The notes under the pieces were generated by a model. The model was not told where the DNA came from and searched no databases. It worked only from the letters and a program-made list of their open reading frames with translations. Positions 1 through 10,722 of a stretch of 64,000 nucleotides of DNA are shown here, in pieces (the stretch's first letter is position 1; each line of letters begins with the position of its first letter). The position numbers were made by a program, and so were the translations under genes. This DNA comes from Paraburkholderia graminis C4D1M (GTDB lineage Bacteria; Pseudomonadota; Gammaproteobacteria; Burkholderiales; Burkholderiaceae): assembly GCF_000172415.1 (NCBI RefSeq), contig NZ_ABLD01000009.1, positions 1-64,000 of the forward strand, given 5' to 3'.

Positions 1-519
1 TTCCGCCAGATTGCAGACAACGCGCGTTTCGTCCTTCGAGCCGAACACGGTTGCGTGAAACGCGGGCACGAGCGGCGCGCCCTGGCCGCCTGCGGCGACG
101 TCGCGGCTGCGGAAATCGGCGATCACGTCGATATGCATCATTTCCGCGAGCAGCGCCGGGTTATTGATCTGCCGCGTATAGCCCTTTTCCGGCCGATGCC
201 GCACCGTCTGCCCATGCACGCCGATCGCGCGTACCTCGGCGGCGGACACGTGGCAGCCGCGCAGCAGCTCGTGACAGCACACGGTATATCGCGTGGCGAG
301 CGCGTTGGCGGCGAGCGCCTCGCGTTCGATCTCGTTTTCGCCCGGCTGTTGCAGCGCGAACAGCGCCTCGCGCAGGCCCGCCGCGAAACCGACGAACGCC
401 TCGGCCAGCACCACGGGCGGCTTCCCGTCGGCGAACCGGACGGCCACGCCGTCCACGCCGTCCATGCTCGTGCCTGACATCAATCCAAAGTAGACGCCGT
501 CTGCGGGCTCTTGCGCCAC
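1..519 (-). CDS. anmK: anhydro-N-acetylmuramic acid kinase (5' part, runs off the window)
   Basis: Reading the minus strand from a GTG at 519 gives an uninterrupted frame to base 1 (173 residues), with the family signature FGLMSGTSMDGVD near the N-terminus and a VHGQTVRHRPEKG segment further on, as in AnmK. The enzyme phosphorylates and opens 1,6-anhydro-MurNAc during cytoplasmic peptidoglycan recycling. The GTG start is chosen because AGGAG lies seven bases upstream and the protein then starts just before the glycine-rich motif. The C-terminal part lies outside the window. It is divergent from tyrS, about 250 bases away. Confidence 0.9.
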   Translation of the reverse strand, partial: MAQEPADGVYFGLMSGTSMDGVDGVAVRFADGKPPVVLAEAFVGFAAGLREALFALQQPGENEIEREALAANALATRYTVCCHELLRGCHVSAAEVRAIGVHGQTVRHRPEKGYTRQINNPALLAEMMHIDVIADFRSRDVAAGGQGAPLVPAFHATVFGSKDETRVVCNLAE

Positions 520-769
520 GTTGCTGCTCCTGTCGATGATGAGTTGCGGGTTCATTGCCGCCAGTCGGCCGCTGTTTCTGCCGCCTGTTGGCGAAGGTTG
601 TAGCAGATTATCGGCGCAAGCGCGGTCGAAGATGAAGCGCGTCGCCATGCTTCGCTGGTCGTCCGGCTGCGAATGCCACGCGTATACAGGCGCTCGAGCC
701 CGCTTCAGTGGGCGCGGCGGCGCGCATCTATGGGACAATCTGTTTTTTTCGCGACTTCAAGTTTCCAGC

Positions 770-2023
770 ATGAGCACCGAGTCCAACAAGCCGAACCCCG
801 CCGCCCCCGCTTTCCCGATCACCGACGAAGTCCGTCACGCGCTCGCCATTACCAAGCGCGGCGTCGACGAATTGCTGATCGAGGAAGAATTCGCGCAAAA
901 ACTCGCGAAGAGCGCGGCTACCGGCACGCCGCTGCGCATCAAGCTCGGGCTCGATCCGACCGCGCCGGACATCCACATCGGCCACACGGTCGTGCTGAAC
1001 AAGATGCGCCAGTTGCAGGACCTCGGTCACACGGTGATTTTTCTGATCGGCGACTTCACGTCGCTGATCGGCGATCCGTCGGGCCGCAACGCCACGCGCC
1101 CGCCGCTCACGCGCGAGCAGATCGAATCGAACGCGAAGACGTATTTCGAGCAGGCTGCGCTCGTGCTCGATCGCGAGAAGACCGAGATCCGCTACAACAG
1201 CGAATGGTCGATGCCGCTCGGCGCCGACGGCATGATCAAGCTCGCGTCTCGCTACACGGTGGCGCGCATTCTCGAGCGAGAAGATTTCACCAAGCGTTTC
1301 CAGAGCGGCGTGCCGATTTCGATCCACGAATTCCTGTACCCGTTGATGCAGGGCTACGACTCGGTTGCGCTCAACGCCGACCTCGAACTCGGCGGCACCG
1401 ATCAGAAGTTCAACCTGCTCGTTGGTCGCGAACTGCAGAAGCAGTACGGCCAGGAGCAGCAATGCATTCTGACGATGCCGCTGCTGGAAGGCCTCGACGG
1501 CGTCGAGAAAATGTCGAAGTCGAAGAACAACTACATCGGCATCAGCGAAAAGCCGACAGACATGTTCGGCAAGCTGATGAGCATTTCCGACACGCTGATG
1601 TGGCGTTACTTCGAACTGCTGTCGTTCCGTCCGATGGACGAGATCGCGGCGTTCAAGCGTGAAGCCGAGGCAGGCCGCAATCCGCGCGATTTCAAGGTCA
1701 TGCTGGGCCAGGAAATCGTCGCGCGTTTTCATTCGCCGGCCGACGCCGAGCGCGCGCTCGAAGACTTCAACCACCGCGCGAAGGGCGGTGTGCCGGACGA
1801 TATTCCGGCGGTCGCGCTCGCCGGCGCGCCGCTCGCGATCGGCCAGTTGCTCAAGCAGGCGAACCTCGTGCCGTCGACGAGCGAAGCGCTGCGCAATATC
1901 GAGCAGGGCGGCGTGAAAATCGACGGCGCGACCGTCTCGGACAAGGGCTTGAAAGTCGAGGCGGGCGAGTACGTCGTGCAGGTCGGCAAGCGCCGCTTTG
2001 CGCGCGTCACGCTGACCGCCTGA
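770..2023 (+). CDS. tyrS: tyrosyl-tRNA synthetase
   Basis: Class I aminoacyl-tRNA synthetase that charges tRNA-Tyr in the cytoplasm. From the ATG at 770 the protein is 417 residues. It shows the HIGH motif at 69-72 (DIHIGHTVVLNKM), the GGTDQKFN tyrosine-pocket region, KMSKS at 247-251 and a C-terminal S4-like RNA-binding domain (about 345-417). The frame is open upstream to 521, but that stretch has no family resemblance, so the ATG just before MSTESNKP is preferred. dtd follows 49 bases after the stop, which suggests a translation-quality operon. Confidence 0.97.
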   Translation: MSTESNKPNPAAPAFPITDEVRHALAITKRGVDELLIEEEFAQKLAKSAATGTPLRIKLGLDPTAPDIHIGHTVVLNKMRQLQDLGHTVIFLIGDFTSLIGDPSGRNATRPPLTREQIESNAKTYFEQAALVLDREKTEIRYNSEWSMPLGADGMIKLASRYTVARILEREDFTKRFQSGVPISIHEFLYPLMQGYDSVALNADLELGGTDQKFNLLVGRELQKQYGQEQQCILTMPLLEGLDGVEKMSKSKNNYIGISEKPTDMFGKLMSISDTLMWRYFELLSFRPMDEIAAFKREAEAGRNPRDFKVMLGQEIVARFHSPADAERALEDFNHRAKGGVPDDIPAVALAGAPLAIGQLLKQANLVPSTSEALRNIEQGGVKIDGATVSDKGLKVEAGEYVVQVGKRRFARVTLTA

Positions 2024-2072
2024 CTATGACCGTGCGTGCGATGAATCGTAGCGCACAGCCGGAGCCCGTCCG

Positions 2073-2543
2073 ATGATCGCGTTGATCCAACGGGTGCGGC
2101 GCGCCGAGGTGCGTGTCGTGGAGGGCGGCAACGAGCGCGTGACCGGCGCCATCGGCGCGGGCCTGCTCGCGCTTGTCTGCGCGGAGCGCGGCGACACGCA
2201 AGCCGCGGCCGACCGGCTGCTGGCGAAGGTGCTCGGCTACCGCGTGTTCAGCGACGCCGCCGGCAAGATGAATCTGTCAGTGCAAAACGTGGACGGCGCG
2301 GGGCGTGCGGGCGGCTTGCTGCTGGTGTCGCAGTTCACGCTGGCCGCGGACACGAACAGCGGGCTGCGTCCGAGCTTCACGCCCGCCGCGCCGCCGGACG
2401 AGGGCAAGCGTCTGTTCGACTATTTCGTGTCGGCGGCGCGCGCGAAACATCCCATCGTCGCGACCGGCGAATTTGGCGCGGACATGCAGGTGTCGCTCGT
2501 CAACGACGGCCCCGTCACCTTCTGGCTGCAAACCAACGCCTGA
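2073..2543 (+). CDS. dtd: D-aminoacyl-tRNA deacylase
   Basis: Hydrolyses D-aminoacyl-tRNAs (for example D-Tyr-tRNA) so that D-amino acids are not used in translation. The 156-residue protein is full length for DTD. It begins MIALIQRVRRAEV and carries the two active-site signatures: SQFTL at 86-90 and NDGPVTF with GPVT at 146-149. Its place directly after tyrS fits the role, because tyrosyl-tRNA synthetase mischarges D-Tyr. A phosphatase gene follows 66 bases later on the same strand. Confidence 0.97.
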   Translation: MIALIQRVRRAEVRVVEGGNERVTGAIGAGLLALVCAERGDTQAAADRLLAKVLGYRVFSDAAGKMNLSVQNVDGAGRAGGLLLVSQFTLAADTNSGLRPSFTPAAPPDEGKRLFDYFVSAARAKHPIVATGEFGADMQVSLVNDGPVTFWLQTNA

Positions 2544-2609
2544 ACGTCGCGCGGTTCTTGCGACAATAGCGGCCTGGCACAACCGGCGAACAGCGCCCAC
2601 TTCGATCCC

Positions 2610-3281
2610 ATGACCACGCAGATCCTGTTTATCCGGCACGGCGAGACCGACTGGAATCGCATCAAGCGCATTCAAGGGCATATCGACATTCCGCTCGCCG
2701 AAGCGGGTCTCGCACAGGCGCAGAAACTGGCTCGCCGTATCGCCGATGACGTGAAGCACGGCGCGCGGCTCGACGCGATTTATTCGAGCGATCTGCAACG
2801 CGCGCGGCAAACCGCGCAGCCTATCGCCGACGCGCTCGGCTTGCCCGTGCAGTTGCGCGAAGGCTTGCGTGAGCGTTCGTACGGCGCATTCCAGGGCCAC
2901 GACAGCGACGAAATCGCCGCGCGTTTTCCCGACGAATACGCGCATTGGCAGACTCGCGATCCTGGCTTTGCGCCGCCCGAAGGCGAATCGCTGCGCGTGT
3001 TCTACCATCGCGTGTTGCATGCAATTGAGCCGCTTGTGGCCGCGCATCCGGGTGGCCGGATCGCCTGCGTCGCGCATGGCGGCGTGCTCGATTGCGTGCG
3101 CCGCTTCGCGTGCGGCTTGCCGCTCGATGCGCCGCGCGACTACCCGCTGTTGAACACGGGCGTGAACGTGGTCGATTACGACGACGGGCGCGCGACGGTG
3201 GTGTCGTGGGGCGATGTATCGCATCTCGACGCACCGAGCGCCGACGACAGTTTCAAGAAGGTGCCGGAACCGGGGCGGTAA
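2610..3281 (+). CDS. histidine phosphatase (phosphoglycerate mutase-like)
   Basis: A 223-residue branch-2 histidine acid phosphatase/PGAM-like protein. The N-terminus FIRHGETDWN supplies the phospho-accepting His10, and a second conserved His lies in the CVAHGGVLD segment. Proteins of this type are often annotated gpmB, but they are usually broad phosphatases rather than glycolytic mutases; the substrate cannot be read from sequence. Likely the last gene of the tyrS-dtd cluster. The 130 bases after it, up to the convergent ruvB, show no clear terminator. Confidence 0.9.
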   Translation: MTTQILFIRHGETDWNRIKRIQGHIDIPLAEAGLAQAQKLARRIADDVKHGARLDAIYSSDLQRARQTAQPIADALGLPVQLREGLRERSYGAFQGHDSDEIAARFPDEYAHWQTRDPGFAPPEGESLRVFYHRVLHAIEPLVAAHPGGRIACVAHGGVLDCVRRFACGLPLDAPRDYPLLNTGVNVVDYDDGRATVVSWGDVSHLDAPSADDSFKKVPEPGR

Positions 3282-3411
3282 TCAGGCGTTGGATGCGTCG
3301 GGCGGTGCGCGTTGCGCCGCCTGCGCGCAGGGCCATGCCGCACGCTGAACTGAACTCAGCCCTCACGCGGCTAAGCCGCACATCAACTGAACTCCCACAC
3401 CCAATCCGCAC

Positions 3412-4476
3412 TCAACTCGCAGCCGAGTCCCACAAGCCAGGCAGCCCGCTCGACGCTTCCGGCGCCGCAAGCCCGAAGTGCCGGTAAGTGAGCAGTGTCG
3501 CCACGCGGCCGCGCGGCGTGCGCTGCAGGAAGCCTTGCTGGATCAGATACGGCTCGAGCACGTCTTCGATCGTGTCACGTTCCTCGCCGATCGCCGCCGC
3601 CAGGTTGTCGACGCCGACCGGTCCGCCGTCGAACTTGTGCAGGATCGCTTCGAGCAGCTTGCGGTCCATCAGATCGAAGCCGACCGCGTCGACGTCGAGC
3701 ATGCGCAGCGCCGCGTCGGCCACTTCCGCGGTGATGTTGCCGTCGGCCTTGACCTCAGCGAAATCGCGCACGCGCCGCAGCAGCCGGTTGGCGATACGCG
3801 GCGTGCCGCGCGCGCGCTTCGCAATTTCAAATGCGCCGTCCGGATGAATCTGCGCATTCAGCAGCGAAGCCGAACGCGTGACGATGCGCGCAAGTTCCTC
3901 GGCGTTATAAAACTCGAGCCGCGCAACGATGCCGAAGCGATCGCGCAGCGGATTCGTCAGCATGCCCGCGCGGGTGGTCGCGCCGACCAGCGTGAACGGC
4001 TGCAAGTCCAGCTTCACGCTGCGCGCGGCTGGCCCTTCGCCGATCATGATGTCGATTTGATAATCCTCGAGCGCGGGGTACAGGATTTCCTCGACGACCG
4101 GCGAGAGCCGGTGAATTTCGTCGATGAACAGTACGTCGTTGGCTTCGAGATTGGTGAGCAGCGCGGCGAGGTCGCCCGCGCGTTCGAGCACTGGTCCGGA
4201 CGTCTGCCGCAGATTCACGCCCATTTCGCGCGCGATGATATGCGCGAGCGTGGTTTTGCCAAGACCCGGCGGCCCGAACAGCAATACGTGATCGAGCGAT
4301 TCCGAGCGGCGCTTCGCGGCCTCGATAAAGATTTCGAGCTGGCCGCGCACCTTTTCCTGCCCGACATATTCTTCGAGCTGACGAGGGCGCAACGCGCGTT
4401 CGAACGCTTCCTCGTTCGGCGAGACGGGCGTGGCCGCGATGATGCGCTCGGCGGCGAGTTTGTCGGTTTCGATCAT
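3412..4476 (-). CDS. ruvB: Holliday junction branch-migration ATPase RuvB
   Basis: AAA+ motor of the RuvABC resolvasome. The 354-residue protein has Walker A GPPGLGKTT at 68-76, Walker B IDEIH with Asp119-Glu120, a sensor GATTRAG and arginine finger region NPLRDRFG, and a C-terminal winged helix that includes RTPRGRVAT. It acts as hexameric rings on RuvA-bound junctions. It is the last gene of minus-strand ruvC-ruvA-ruvB, 121 bases downstream of ruvA. I saw no LexA-type CTG-N10-CAG box directly before the cluster. Confidence 0.98.
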   Translation of the reverse strand: MIETDKLAAERIIAATPVSPNEEAFERALRPRQLEEYVGQEKVRGQLEIFIEAAKRRSESLDHVLLFGPPGLGKTTLAHIIAREMGVNLRQTSGPVLERAGDLAALLTNLEANDVLFIDEIHRLSPVVEEILYPALEDYQIDIMIGEGPAARSVKLDLQPFTLVGATTRAGMLTNPLRDRFGIVARLEFYNAEELARIVTRSASLLNAQIHPDGAFEIAKRARGTPRIANRLLRRVRDFAEVKADGNITAEVADAALRMLDVDAVGFDLMDRKLLEAILHKFDGGPVGVDNLAAAIGEERDTIEDVLEPYLIQQGFLQRTPRGRVATLLTYRHFGLAAPEASSGLPGLWDSAAS

Positions 4477-4597
4477 CCGGTCATTGTACCGCGCGAGGAG
4501 CGCGGCGAAACCCGGCCGAATGGCCAGGGTGCGCGGCTTCGCAAACTGTGGAAAGCTTGCTGCATCGGTCGTGCGGCCCGCGCACTGTGAAAAAGCC

Positions 4598-5179
4598 TCA
4601 GGCCTTCGACAAGGCCTTCAACGCAAGCTTGATGCCTTCGGACACGCCCGTGCCGGCCGGCACGTTTTTGACTGCGGCGAGGGCTTCCTTCTCCGAGTAG
4701 CCCAACGCGAGCAGCGCATTGAGAATGTCCGACGCGTGACCGGATGCGGACACCGTGCCGGCCATCGCGCCCAGGTCGGCGCCGAGCTTGCCCTTCAACT
4801 CGAGCAGCAAGCGCTCGGCCGTCTTCTTGCCGATGCCCGGCACGCGCGTGAGGCGCGCGGCGTCCTGCAGCGTGACCGTCTGCGAGAGCTCGTGCACGCT
4901 CATGCCGGAGAGCACGGCGAGCGCCATGCGTGCGCCGATGCCGGAGATCTTCAGCAGCTCGCGGAAGGTCGAACGTTCCTCGGCGGTGCCGAAGCCGTAC
5001 AACAGGTGCGCATCTTCGCGCACGATCATTTGCGTGAGCAGCACGACGCGCTCGCCAGTGGACGGCAGGTTGTAGAACGTGCTCATCGGCACGTCGACTT
5101 CATAACCGACGCCGTTGCAATCGACGAGCAGATGCGGCGGGTTTTTTTCCAGCAGAACGCCGGCAATGCGACCGATCAT
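4598..5179 (-). CDS. ruvA: Holliday junction branch-migration protein RuvA
   Basis: Tetrameric junction-binding subunit that loads RuvB. From the ATG at 5179 (MIGRIAGVLLEK) the protein is 193 residues, near the family norm of about 200. It has the N-terminal OB fold, two helix-hairpin-helix segments (LLKISGIGARMAL and LTRVPGIGKKTAERL), and a C-terminal RuvB-binding domain (ALLALGYSEKEA). The frame runs 18 codons further upstream from another possible start, but the MIGR start matches RuvA proteins. Confidence 0.97.
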   Translation of the reverse strand: MIGRIAGVLLEKNPPHLLVDCNGVGYEVDVPMSTFYNLPSTGERVVLLTQMIVREDAHLLYGFGTAEERSTFRELLKISGIGARMALAVLSGMSVHELSQTVTLQDAARLTRVPGIGKKTAERLLLELKGKLGADLGAMAGTVSASGHASDILNALLALGYSEKEALAAVKNVPAGTGVSEGIKLALKALSKA

Positions 5180-5233
5180 GGCGAGTTCGAACTTGTGAGA
5201 AAGGGCGAGTGTAGCGCAGCGCGTGCCGCGCAC

Positions 5234-5776
5234 CTATCCCACCAGACGCCCGCGTCTGACCCGCAGCCCTTTCTTTGCAAGCGATGGCGCGATGCCGCCG
5301 AGCGTGCTCAACGTCGTGCCGCCGTGCGCGTGACAGATCGCCATGCCGAGCGCGTCGGCGGCGTCGGTGCCCGGCACGCCGGAAAGATTGAGCAGGCGCA
5401 CGACCATCTGCTGCATCTGCTCCTTGGTCGCGCGGCCGTAGCCGACCACCGCCTGCTTCAACTGCAGCGCGGTGTATTCGGCAACCGGCACGCCGCCCGC
5501 GACGAGGCCGCAAATGGCCGCGCCGCGCGCCTGACCGAGCAGCAAGGTGGACTGCGGATTGACGTTGACGAACACTTTTTCGATCGCCGATTGATCCGGC
5601 GAGTGCTGGCGAATCAGCGTCGAAATGCCTTCGAAAATAGTGCCGAGGCGCGACGGCAGATCGGTGTCGGCGGTCTTGATAACGCCGCTCGCGACGTAGC
5701 TGAGCGTGTGTCCGCTTTGGTCGATCACGCCGAAGCCCGTCACGCGCAAGCCGGGGTCGATGCCAAGAATTCTCAT
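5234..5776 (-). CDS. ruvC: crossover junction endodeoxyribonuclease RuvC
   Basis: Resolvase that nicks Holliday junctions symmetrically. From the ATG at 5776 the protein is 180 residues. Catalytic acidic residues are visible as Asp7 in ILGIDPG, Glu in SAIEKVFVN and the Asp-rich AADALGMAICHAH segment. A GTG four codons upstream (5788) is the alternative start; the ATG puts the first beta strand at the N-terminus as in other RuvC proteins. First gene of the ruvCAB set, 54 bases before ruvA. Confidence 0.97.
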   Translation of the reverse strand: MRILGIDPGLRVTGFGVIDQSGHTLSYVASGVIKTADTDLPSRLGTIFEGISTLIRQHSPDQSAIEKVFVNVNPQSTLLLGQARGAAICGLVAGGVPVAEYTALQLKQAVVGYGRATKEQMQQMVVRLLNLSGVPGTDAADALGMAICHAHGGTTLSTLGGIAPSLAKKGLRVRRGRLVG

Positions 5777-5888
5777 GAAGTGCCGCACATGCGGTTAAAG
5801 CCAGGTGCCTGCGATACTACAACAGACGCGCCGCACGGCGGCCCGCAAAAGGCGGCGCGGGCGGAATAAAAACTGCTGCGTCTGTCGG

Positions 5889-5900
5889 AAGGAGGTGATC
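5889..5900 (+). promoter_or_regulatory. perfect extended Shine-Dalgarno sequence
   Basis: AAGGAGGTGATC matches the complement of the 16S rRNA 3' end over 12 bases and sits four bases before the ATG at 5905 (nine bases from the GGAGG core). It fixes the start of the 79-residue gene and is much stronger than other ribosome binding sites in this window. Confidence 0.85.
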
Positions 5901-5904
5901 GGAT

Positions 5905-6144
5905 ATGCAGCGCTATGGAAACAGAAGCGGGACATCCGGCGTCGTGGCCTACGAAATCGGCGATAACTTTGTCGCTGCCCGCTTTAACTCGGGCACGACG
6001 TATTGGTACTCGAAAAAAAGCGTCGGCGTCAAACACGTCGCGGCGCTCAAGCGGCTCGCGAAACAGGGCGAGGGTCTCGGCACCTACATCAGTCAGCATC
6101 CGGAAGTGAGGGACGGCTACGAGCGCAAGGACCCACCGGACTGA
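5905..6144 (+). CDS. small conserved protein, KTSC-like, function unknown
   Basis: A 79-residue cytoplasmic-looking protein with no signal peptide or membrane segment. The pattern is a beta-rich half (VVAYEIGDNFVAARFNSGTTYWYS) followed by a helical half ending KRLAKQGEGLGTYISQHPEV. This resembles short KTSC-like hypothetical proteins, but I cannot name a function. It is the only plus-strand gene in the minus-strand dusB-to-ruvB block, between the purH terminator and ruvC. The ribosome binding site is a perfect extended match to 16S rRNA, so high translation is likely. Confidence 0.8.
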   Translation: MQRYGNRSGTSGVVAYEIGDNFVAARFNSGTTYWYSKKSVGVKHVAALKRLAKQGEGLGTYISQHPEVRDGYERKDPPD

Positions 6145-6200
6145 TCACCTATGACGCCTCACGAACGCCGACGGCCCAACGCTGACCGCCGCAGGAGCAC

Positions 6201-6240
6201 CAAAACAAAACGGCCCGGCGGAAAATTCCACCGGGCCGTT
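6201..6240 (-). terminator. Rho-independent terminator after purH
   Basis: AACGGCCCGG (6209-6218) pairs perfectly with CCGGGCCGTT (6231-6240). On the minus strand the hairpin is followed by TTTTGTTTTG, so it should end the dusB-fis-purH transcript before ruvC. The plus side has only a weak T run. Confidence 0.85.
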
Positions 6241-6295
6241 CTATCGTCTCTTACCCTGGACACGGCAAAACAACACGCCGCCGCTCAAGCCAATA

Positions 6296-7861
<1,566 letters not shown>

Positions 7862-7917
7862 GATGAAGACGAAAAGCCGAAGGGAAACGTGGCAGGGCGC
7901 GAGAAAACTAGAACCCG

Positions 7918-8151
7918 CTACAACAGACCATGCTGTTGCAGCTTCTTGCGCAGCGTATTGCGGTTGATGCCGAGATACTCGGCGGCCAGCGACTGATTGC
8001 CGCCGGCCTGCTCGAGCACCACTTCGAGCAGGGGTTTTTCAACGCACGAAATCACCATGTCATAGACGTCGTGCGGATTCGAGCCGTCGAGATCCTGGAA
8101 GTAGATGCCCAGGCTGTCGCGGACAGATTGTTCGATATTGTTCTTGCTCAT
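7918..8151 (-). CDS. fis: Fis family DNA-binding protein
   Basis: A 77-residue nucleoid-associated protein. The C-terminus carries the helix-turn-helix QSLAAEYLGINRNTLRKKL expected for Fis. Fis proteins bend DNA and affect rRNA transcription, recombination and supercoiling. Its ATG overlaps the dusB stop as ATGA, implying translational coupling; the dusB-fis pairing is also the E. coli arrangement. purH follows on the same strand. Confidence 0.95.
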   Translation of the reverse strand: MSKNNIEQSVRDSLGIYFQDLDGSNPHDVYDMVISCVEKPLLEVVLEQAGGNQSLAAEYLGINRNTLRKKLQQHGLL

Positions 8152-9224
8152 GCAGCTAGTCGGTCGGTGTGGTTCTCGCCCTGGTTGTCGAGCCCGGCAT
8201 CGCCGGGTGATTCGTCGACGTAGACGAGGCGGTCGGAGATCGCCTTCTGCGCGTCGAAAAATTCGTTGACGGCGAGGAGTTGTTCGCGCGTGCTGTCCAG
8301 CGTATTCATGCGATGCCGGAACAGGTTGGCGCCGGAAAGGCCGCGAGTGTACCAGCCGATGTGCTTGCGCGCAGTGCGAACGCCCGTAAATTCGCCGTAG
8401 AAACCGTAGTGATCTTGCAGGTGCTCGTTCATGACCTGCTGGATTTCGTCGATGCGCGGCGGCGGCAGCAACTCGCCCGTTTGCAGGAAATGCTCGATCT
8501 CGCGGAACAGCCACGGACGCCCCTGCGCCGCGCGGCCGATCATGATCGCGTCGGCGCCCGTCACGGCGAGCACATGGCGCGCTTTTTCCGGCGACGAAAT
8601 GTCGCCGTTGGCCACGACCGGAATGCGCACCGCCGCCTTGACCGCGGCGATGGTCTCGTACTCGGCGTCGCCGTGATACAGGTCGGCGCGCGTGCGGCCG
8701 TGCACGGTCAGCATGGAGATGCCGGCGGCCTCGGCGAGACGCGCGACGTTCAGCGCGTTTTTGTTCTCGCGATTCCAGCCCGTGCGGATTTTCAGCGTGA
8801 CCGGCACCGCGTCGGGACCGACGCCCACTGCCGCGACCACCGCCTCGACGATGCGCTGCACGAGCGGCTCGTTTTGCAGCAGCGCCGAACCGGCCGCGAC
8901 GTTGCAGACCTTCTTGGCCGGACAGCCCATGTTGATGTCGATGATCTGCGCGCCGTTCGCGACGTTGTAGCGGGCGGCTTCGGCCATCATGTCGGGGTCG
9001 GCGCCGGCGATCTGCACGGCGATCGGCTCGACTTCGCCCGCGTGGTTCGCGCGGCGCATGGTTTTCTCGCTCTTCCACAGTTGCGCGTTCGACGCGACCA
9101 TTTCCGACACCGCATAGCCCGCGCCGAGCCGTTTGCAAAGCTGGCGGAACGGACGATCGGTGACGCCGGCCATGGGCGCGACGAACAGGTTGTTACGCAG
9201 ATTGTGCGAGCCGATGGTGGGCAT
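8148..9224 (-). CDS. dusB: tRNA dihydrouridine synthase B
   Basis: FMN-dependent enzyme that reduces uridine to dihydrouridine in tRNA D-loops. From the ATG at 9224 (MPTIGSHNLRNN) it has 358 residues. The APMAGVTDRPFR flavin-barrel start and the active-site Cys101 in DINMGCPAKKVCN are visible, with VKAAVRIPVVANGDI later in the barrel and a helical C-terminal domain. The open frame extends 35 codons further upstream, but the sequence there is unlike DusB. Four-base overlap with fis. Confidence 0.97.
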   Translation of the reverse strand: MPTIGSHNLRNNLFVAPMAGVTDRPFRQLCKRLGAGYAVSEMVASNAQLWKSEKTMRRANHAGEVEPIAVQIAGADPDMMAEAARYNVANGAQIIDINMGCPAKKVCNVAAGSALLQNEPLVQRIVEAVVAAVGVGPDAVPVTLKIRTGWNRENKNALNVARLAEAAGISMLTVHGRTRADLYHGDAEYETIAAVKAAVRIPVVANGDISSPEKARHVLAVTGADAIMIGRAAQGRPWLFREIEHFLQTGELLPPPRIDEIQQVMNEHLQDHYGFYGEFTGVRTARKHIGWYTRGLSGANLFRHRMNTLDSTREQLLAVNEFFDAQKAISDRLVYVDESPGDAGLDNQGENHTDRLAA

Positions 9225-9441
9225 GACGTGGACGCGCGCGCCGCCGATTGTTCGATTCGTCAATCGGAGCATTCGCGAAATGCGAGGGAAAACCGCCATT
9301 TTAGCGTTAACAGATAGCCCGCACTTCAATTGCGGGCGTCGTAACCCATTAAATCTTCTATGAAAGTGGCCGGCGTCATAGAGTCGGCGCCGCTCGCGCG
9401 AGGGTTCGCGCGAGGGTTCTTGGTTAAGTGGCCCGCGCTTG

Positions 9442-10716
9442 TCAGCGGCGCTGTCCGAACATCATTTGACGCGCGAGCGCGGTCTTCACCGGCGGCACGA
9501 ATTCCAACGCGGTGAGCGCAAGCCCGCGCATGATCGCGAGCGGCGCGAAGTCGACGGTGAAAAGGCGCGCGAGCGTGTCGGTGGCGCCGATCGTCAAGCG
9601 CCGGTCGAGCGCGCGACGCTGCGCGAAAGTGGCGAGCGCAAGCGTCGTCGGGCCTTCCGCCGACAATGCGTCGGCGAGCGCGTGCGCGTCGCGCAAACCC
9701 AGATTGAGCCCTTGGCCCGCAACCGGATGCAGCGTCTGCGCGGCATTGCCGATGGCGACGACCCGGCCGCTCACCTGCGTATCGACGGCGTTCAACCCGA
9801 GCGGGAACGACGCCCGTCCCTTGATGTGCGTGAAGCGTCCCATGCGTCCGCCGAATGCGGCGCCGAGTTCGCGCAGGAATTCGTCGTCGGGAAGCTGCGC
9901 GCGGCGCGCGGCTTCTTCGGGCGCGCAGCACCAGACGAGCGCGTAGTCGGCGCCGCGCACGCCGCCCATCGGCAGCAAGGCAATCGGGCCTTCCGGCGTG
10001 AAGCGTTCCCACGCGACATGCGGTTGCGGCGTCGACACGCTCACCGTGCCGACCAGCGCCGTTTGCCCGTAGTCGCGTGTGCCGGGTTTATCGGCGCCTT
10101 TGTCCGCGCCATTTGTGGCGCTGTCTCCCTCGCGCTTTCCAGCCTTCTGCGCACCCCGCTGATCACCGAACAAACCGCCTTCCGCGCTCACCAGAATGCG
10201 CGTGCGCAGCCGGCGCGTGACGCCCGCGGTTTCGATCGGCAGCGTGACGCCGTCGTGTTCCTGAACCGGCGCCGCGGCGGACGTCGAACGGAACCAGTGG
10301 ACTCGCGTTGCATGCACCGCTTCGGCCAGGCCGTGCACGATCGAGCCGTAGCGCAGCACGTAGCCGAGCGCCGGCAGTCCGTGCTCGCCGTGATCGATCA
10401 GCGTGCGGCCGAAGTGTCCGCGCTGCGAGACATGGATGCGCTGGATCGCGGTTGCGTCGGCGGGCCAGCGCAGCGGTTCGAGGATCATGCGGCTGCCGTG
10501 CGAGACGGCGATCGCGCGCGGGTCCGCGATCGAATCTTCGGGCTCGCGTGCGTCGATCAGCGCGATCTTCAGCTCGCGCGTCGCGCTGCGGCGCGCGAGC
10601 CAGCCGGCAAGCGCGAGTCCGACCGGCCCCGCGCCGACGATCGTCACGTCGAAATCGAAATGCTGATTGAGCGCCGCGGGCTTCAGGATGACCGTGGACG
10701 GAGAAGCATCGTTCAT
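9442..10716 (-). CDS. UbiH/UbiF/VisC-family FAD-dependent hydroxylase
   Basis: A 424-residue aromatic-ring hydroxylase of the ubiquinone-biosynthesis family. The N-terminal dinucleotide fold has GAGPVG at 28-33, followed by DPRAIAVSHGS. A second FAD motif (GRVVAIGNAAQTLHPVAGQGLNLGLRD) lies near residue 310. It probably hydroxylates a ubiquinone precursor, but UbiH, UbiF and VisC cannot be separated from sequence alone. It starts six bases after pepP on the same strand, matching the pepP-ubiH order known in enterobacteria. Confidence 0.92.
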   Translation of the reverse strand: MNDASPSTVILKPAALNQHFDFDVTIVGAGPVGLALAGWLARRSATRELKIALIDAREPEDSIADPRAIAVSHGSRMILEPLRWPADATAIQRIHVSQRGHFGRTLIDHGEHGLPALGYVLRYGSIVHGLAEAVHATRVHWFRSTSAAAPVQEHDGVTLPIETAGVTRRLRTRILVSAEGGLFGDQRGAQKAGKREGDSATNGADKGADKPGTRDYGQTALVGTVSVSTPQPHVAWERFTPEGPIALLPMGGVRGADYALVWCCAPEEAARRAQLPDDEFLRELGAAFGGRMGRFTHIKGRASFPLGLNAVDTQVSGRVVAIGNAAQTLHPVAGQGLNLGLRDAHALADALSAEGPTTLALATFAQRRALDRRLTIGATDTLARLFTVDFAPLAIMRGLALTALEFVPPVKTALARQMMFGQRR

Positions 10717-10722
10717 GGCCGG

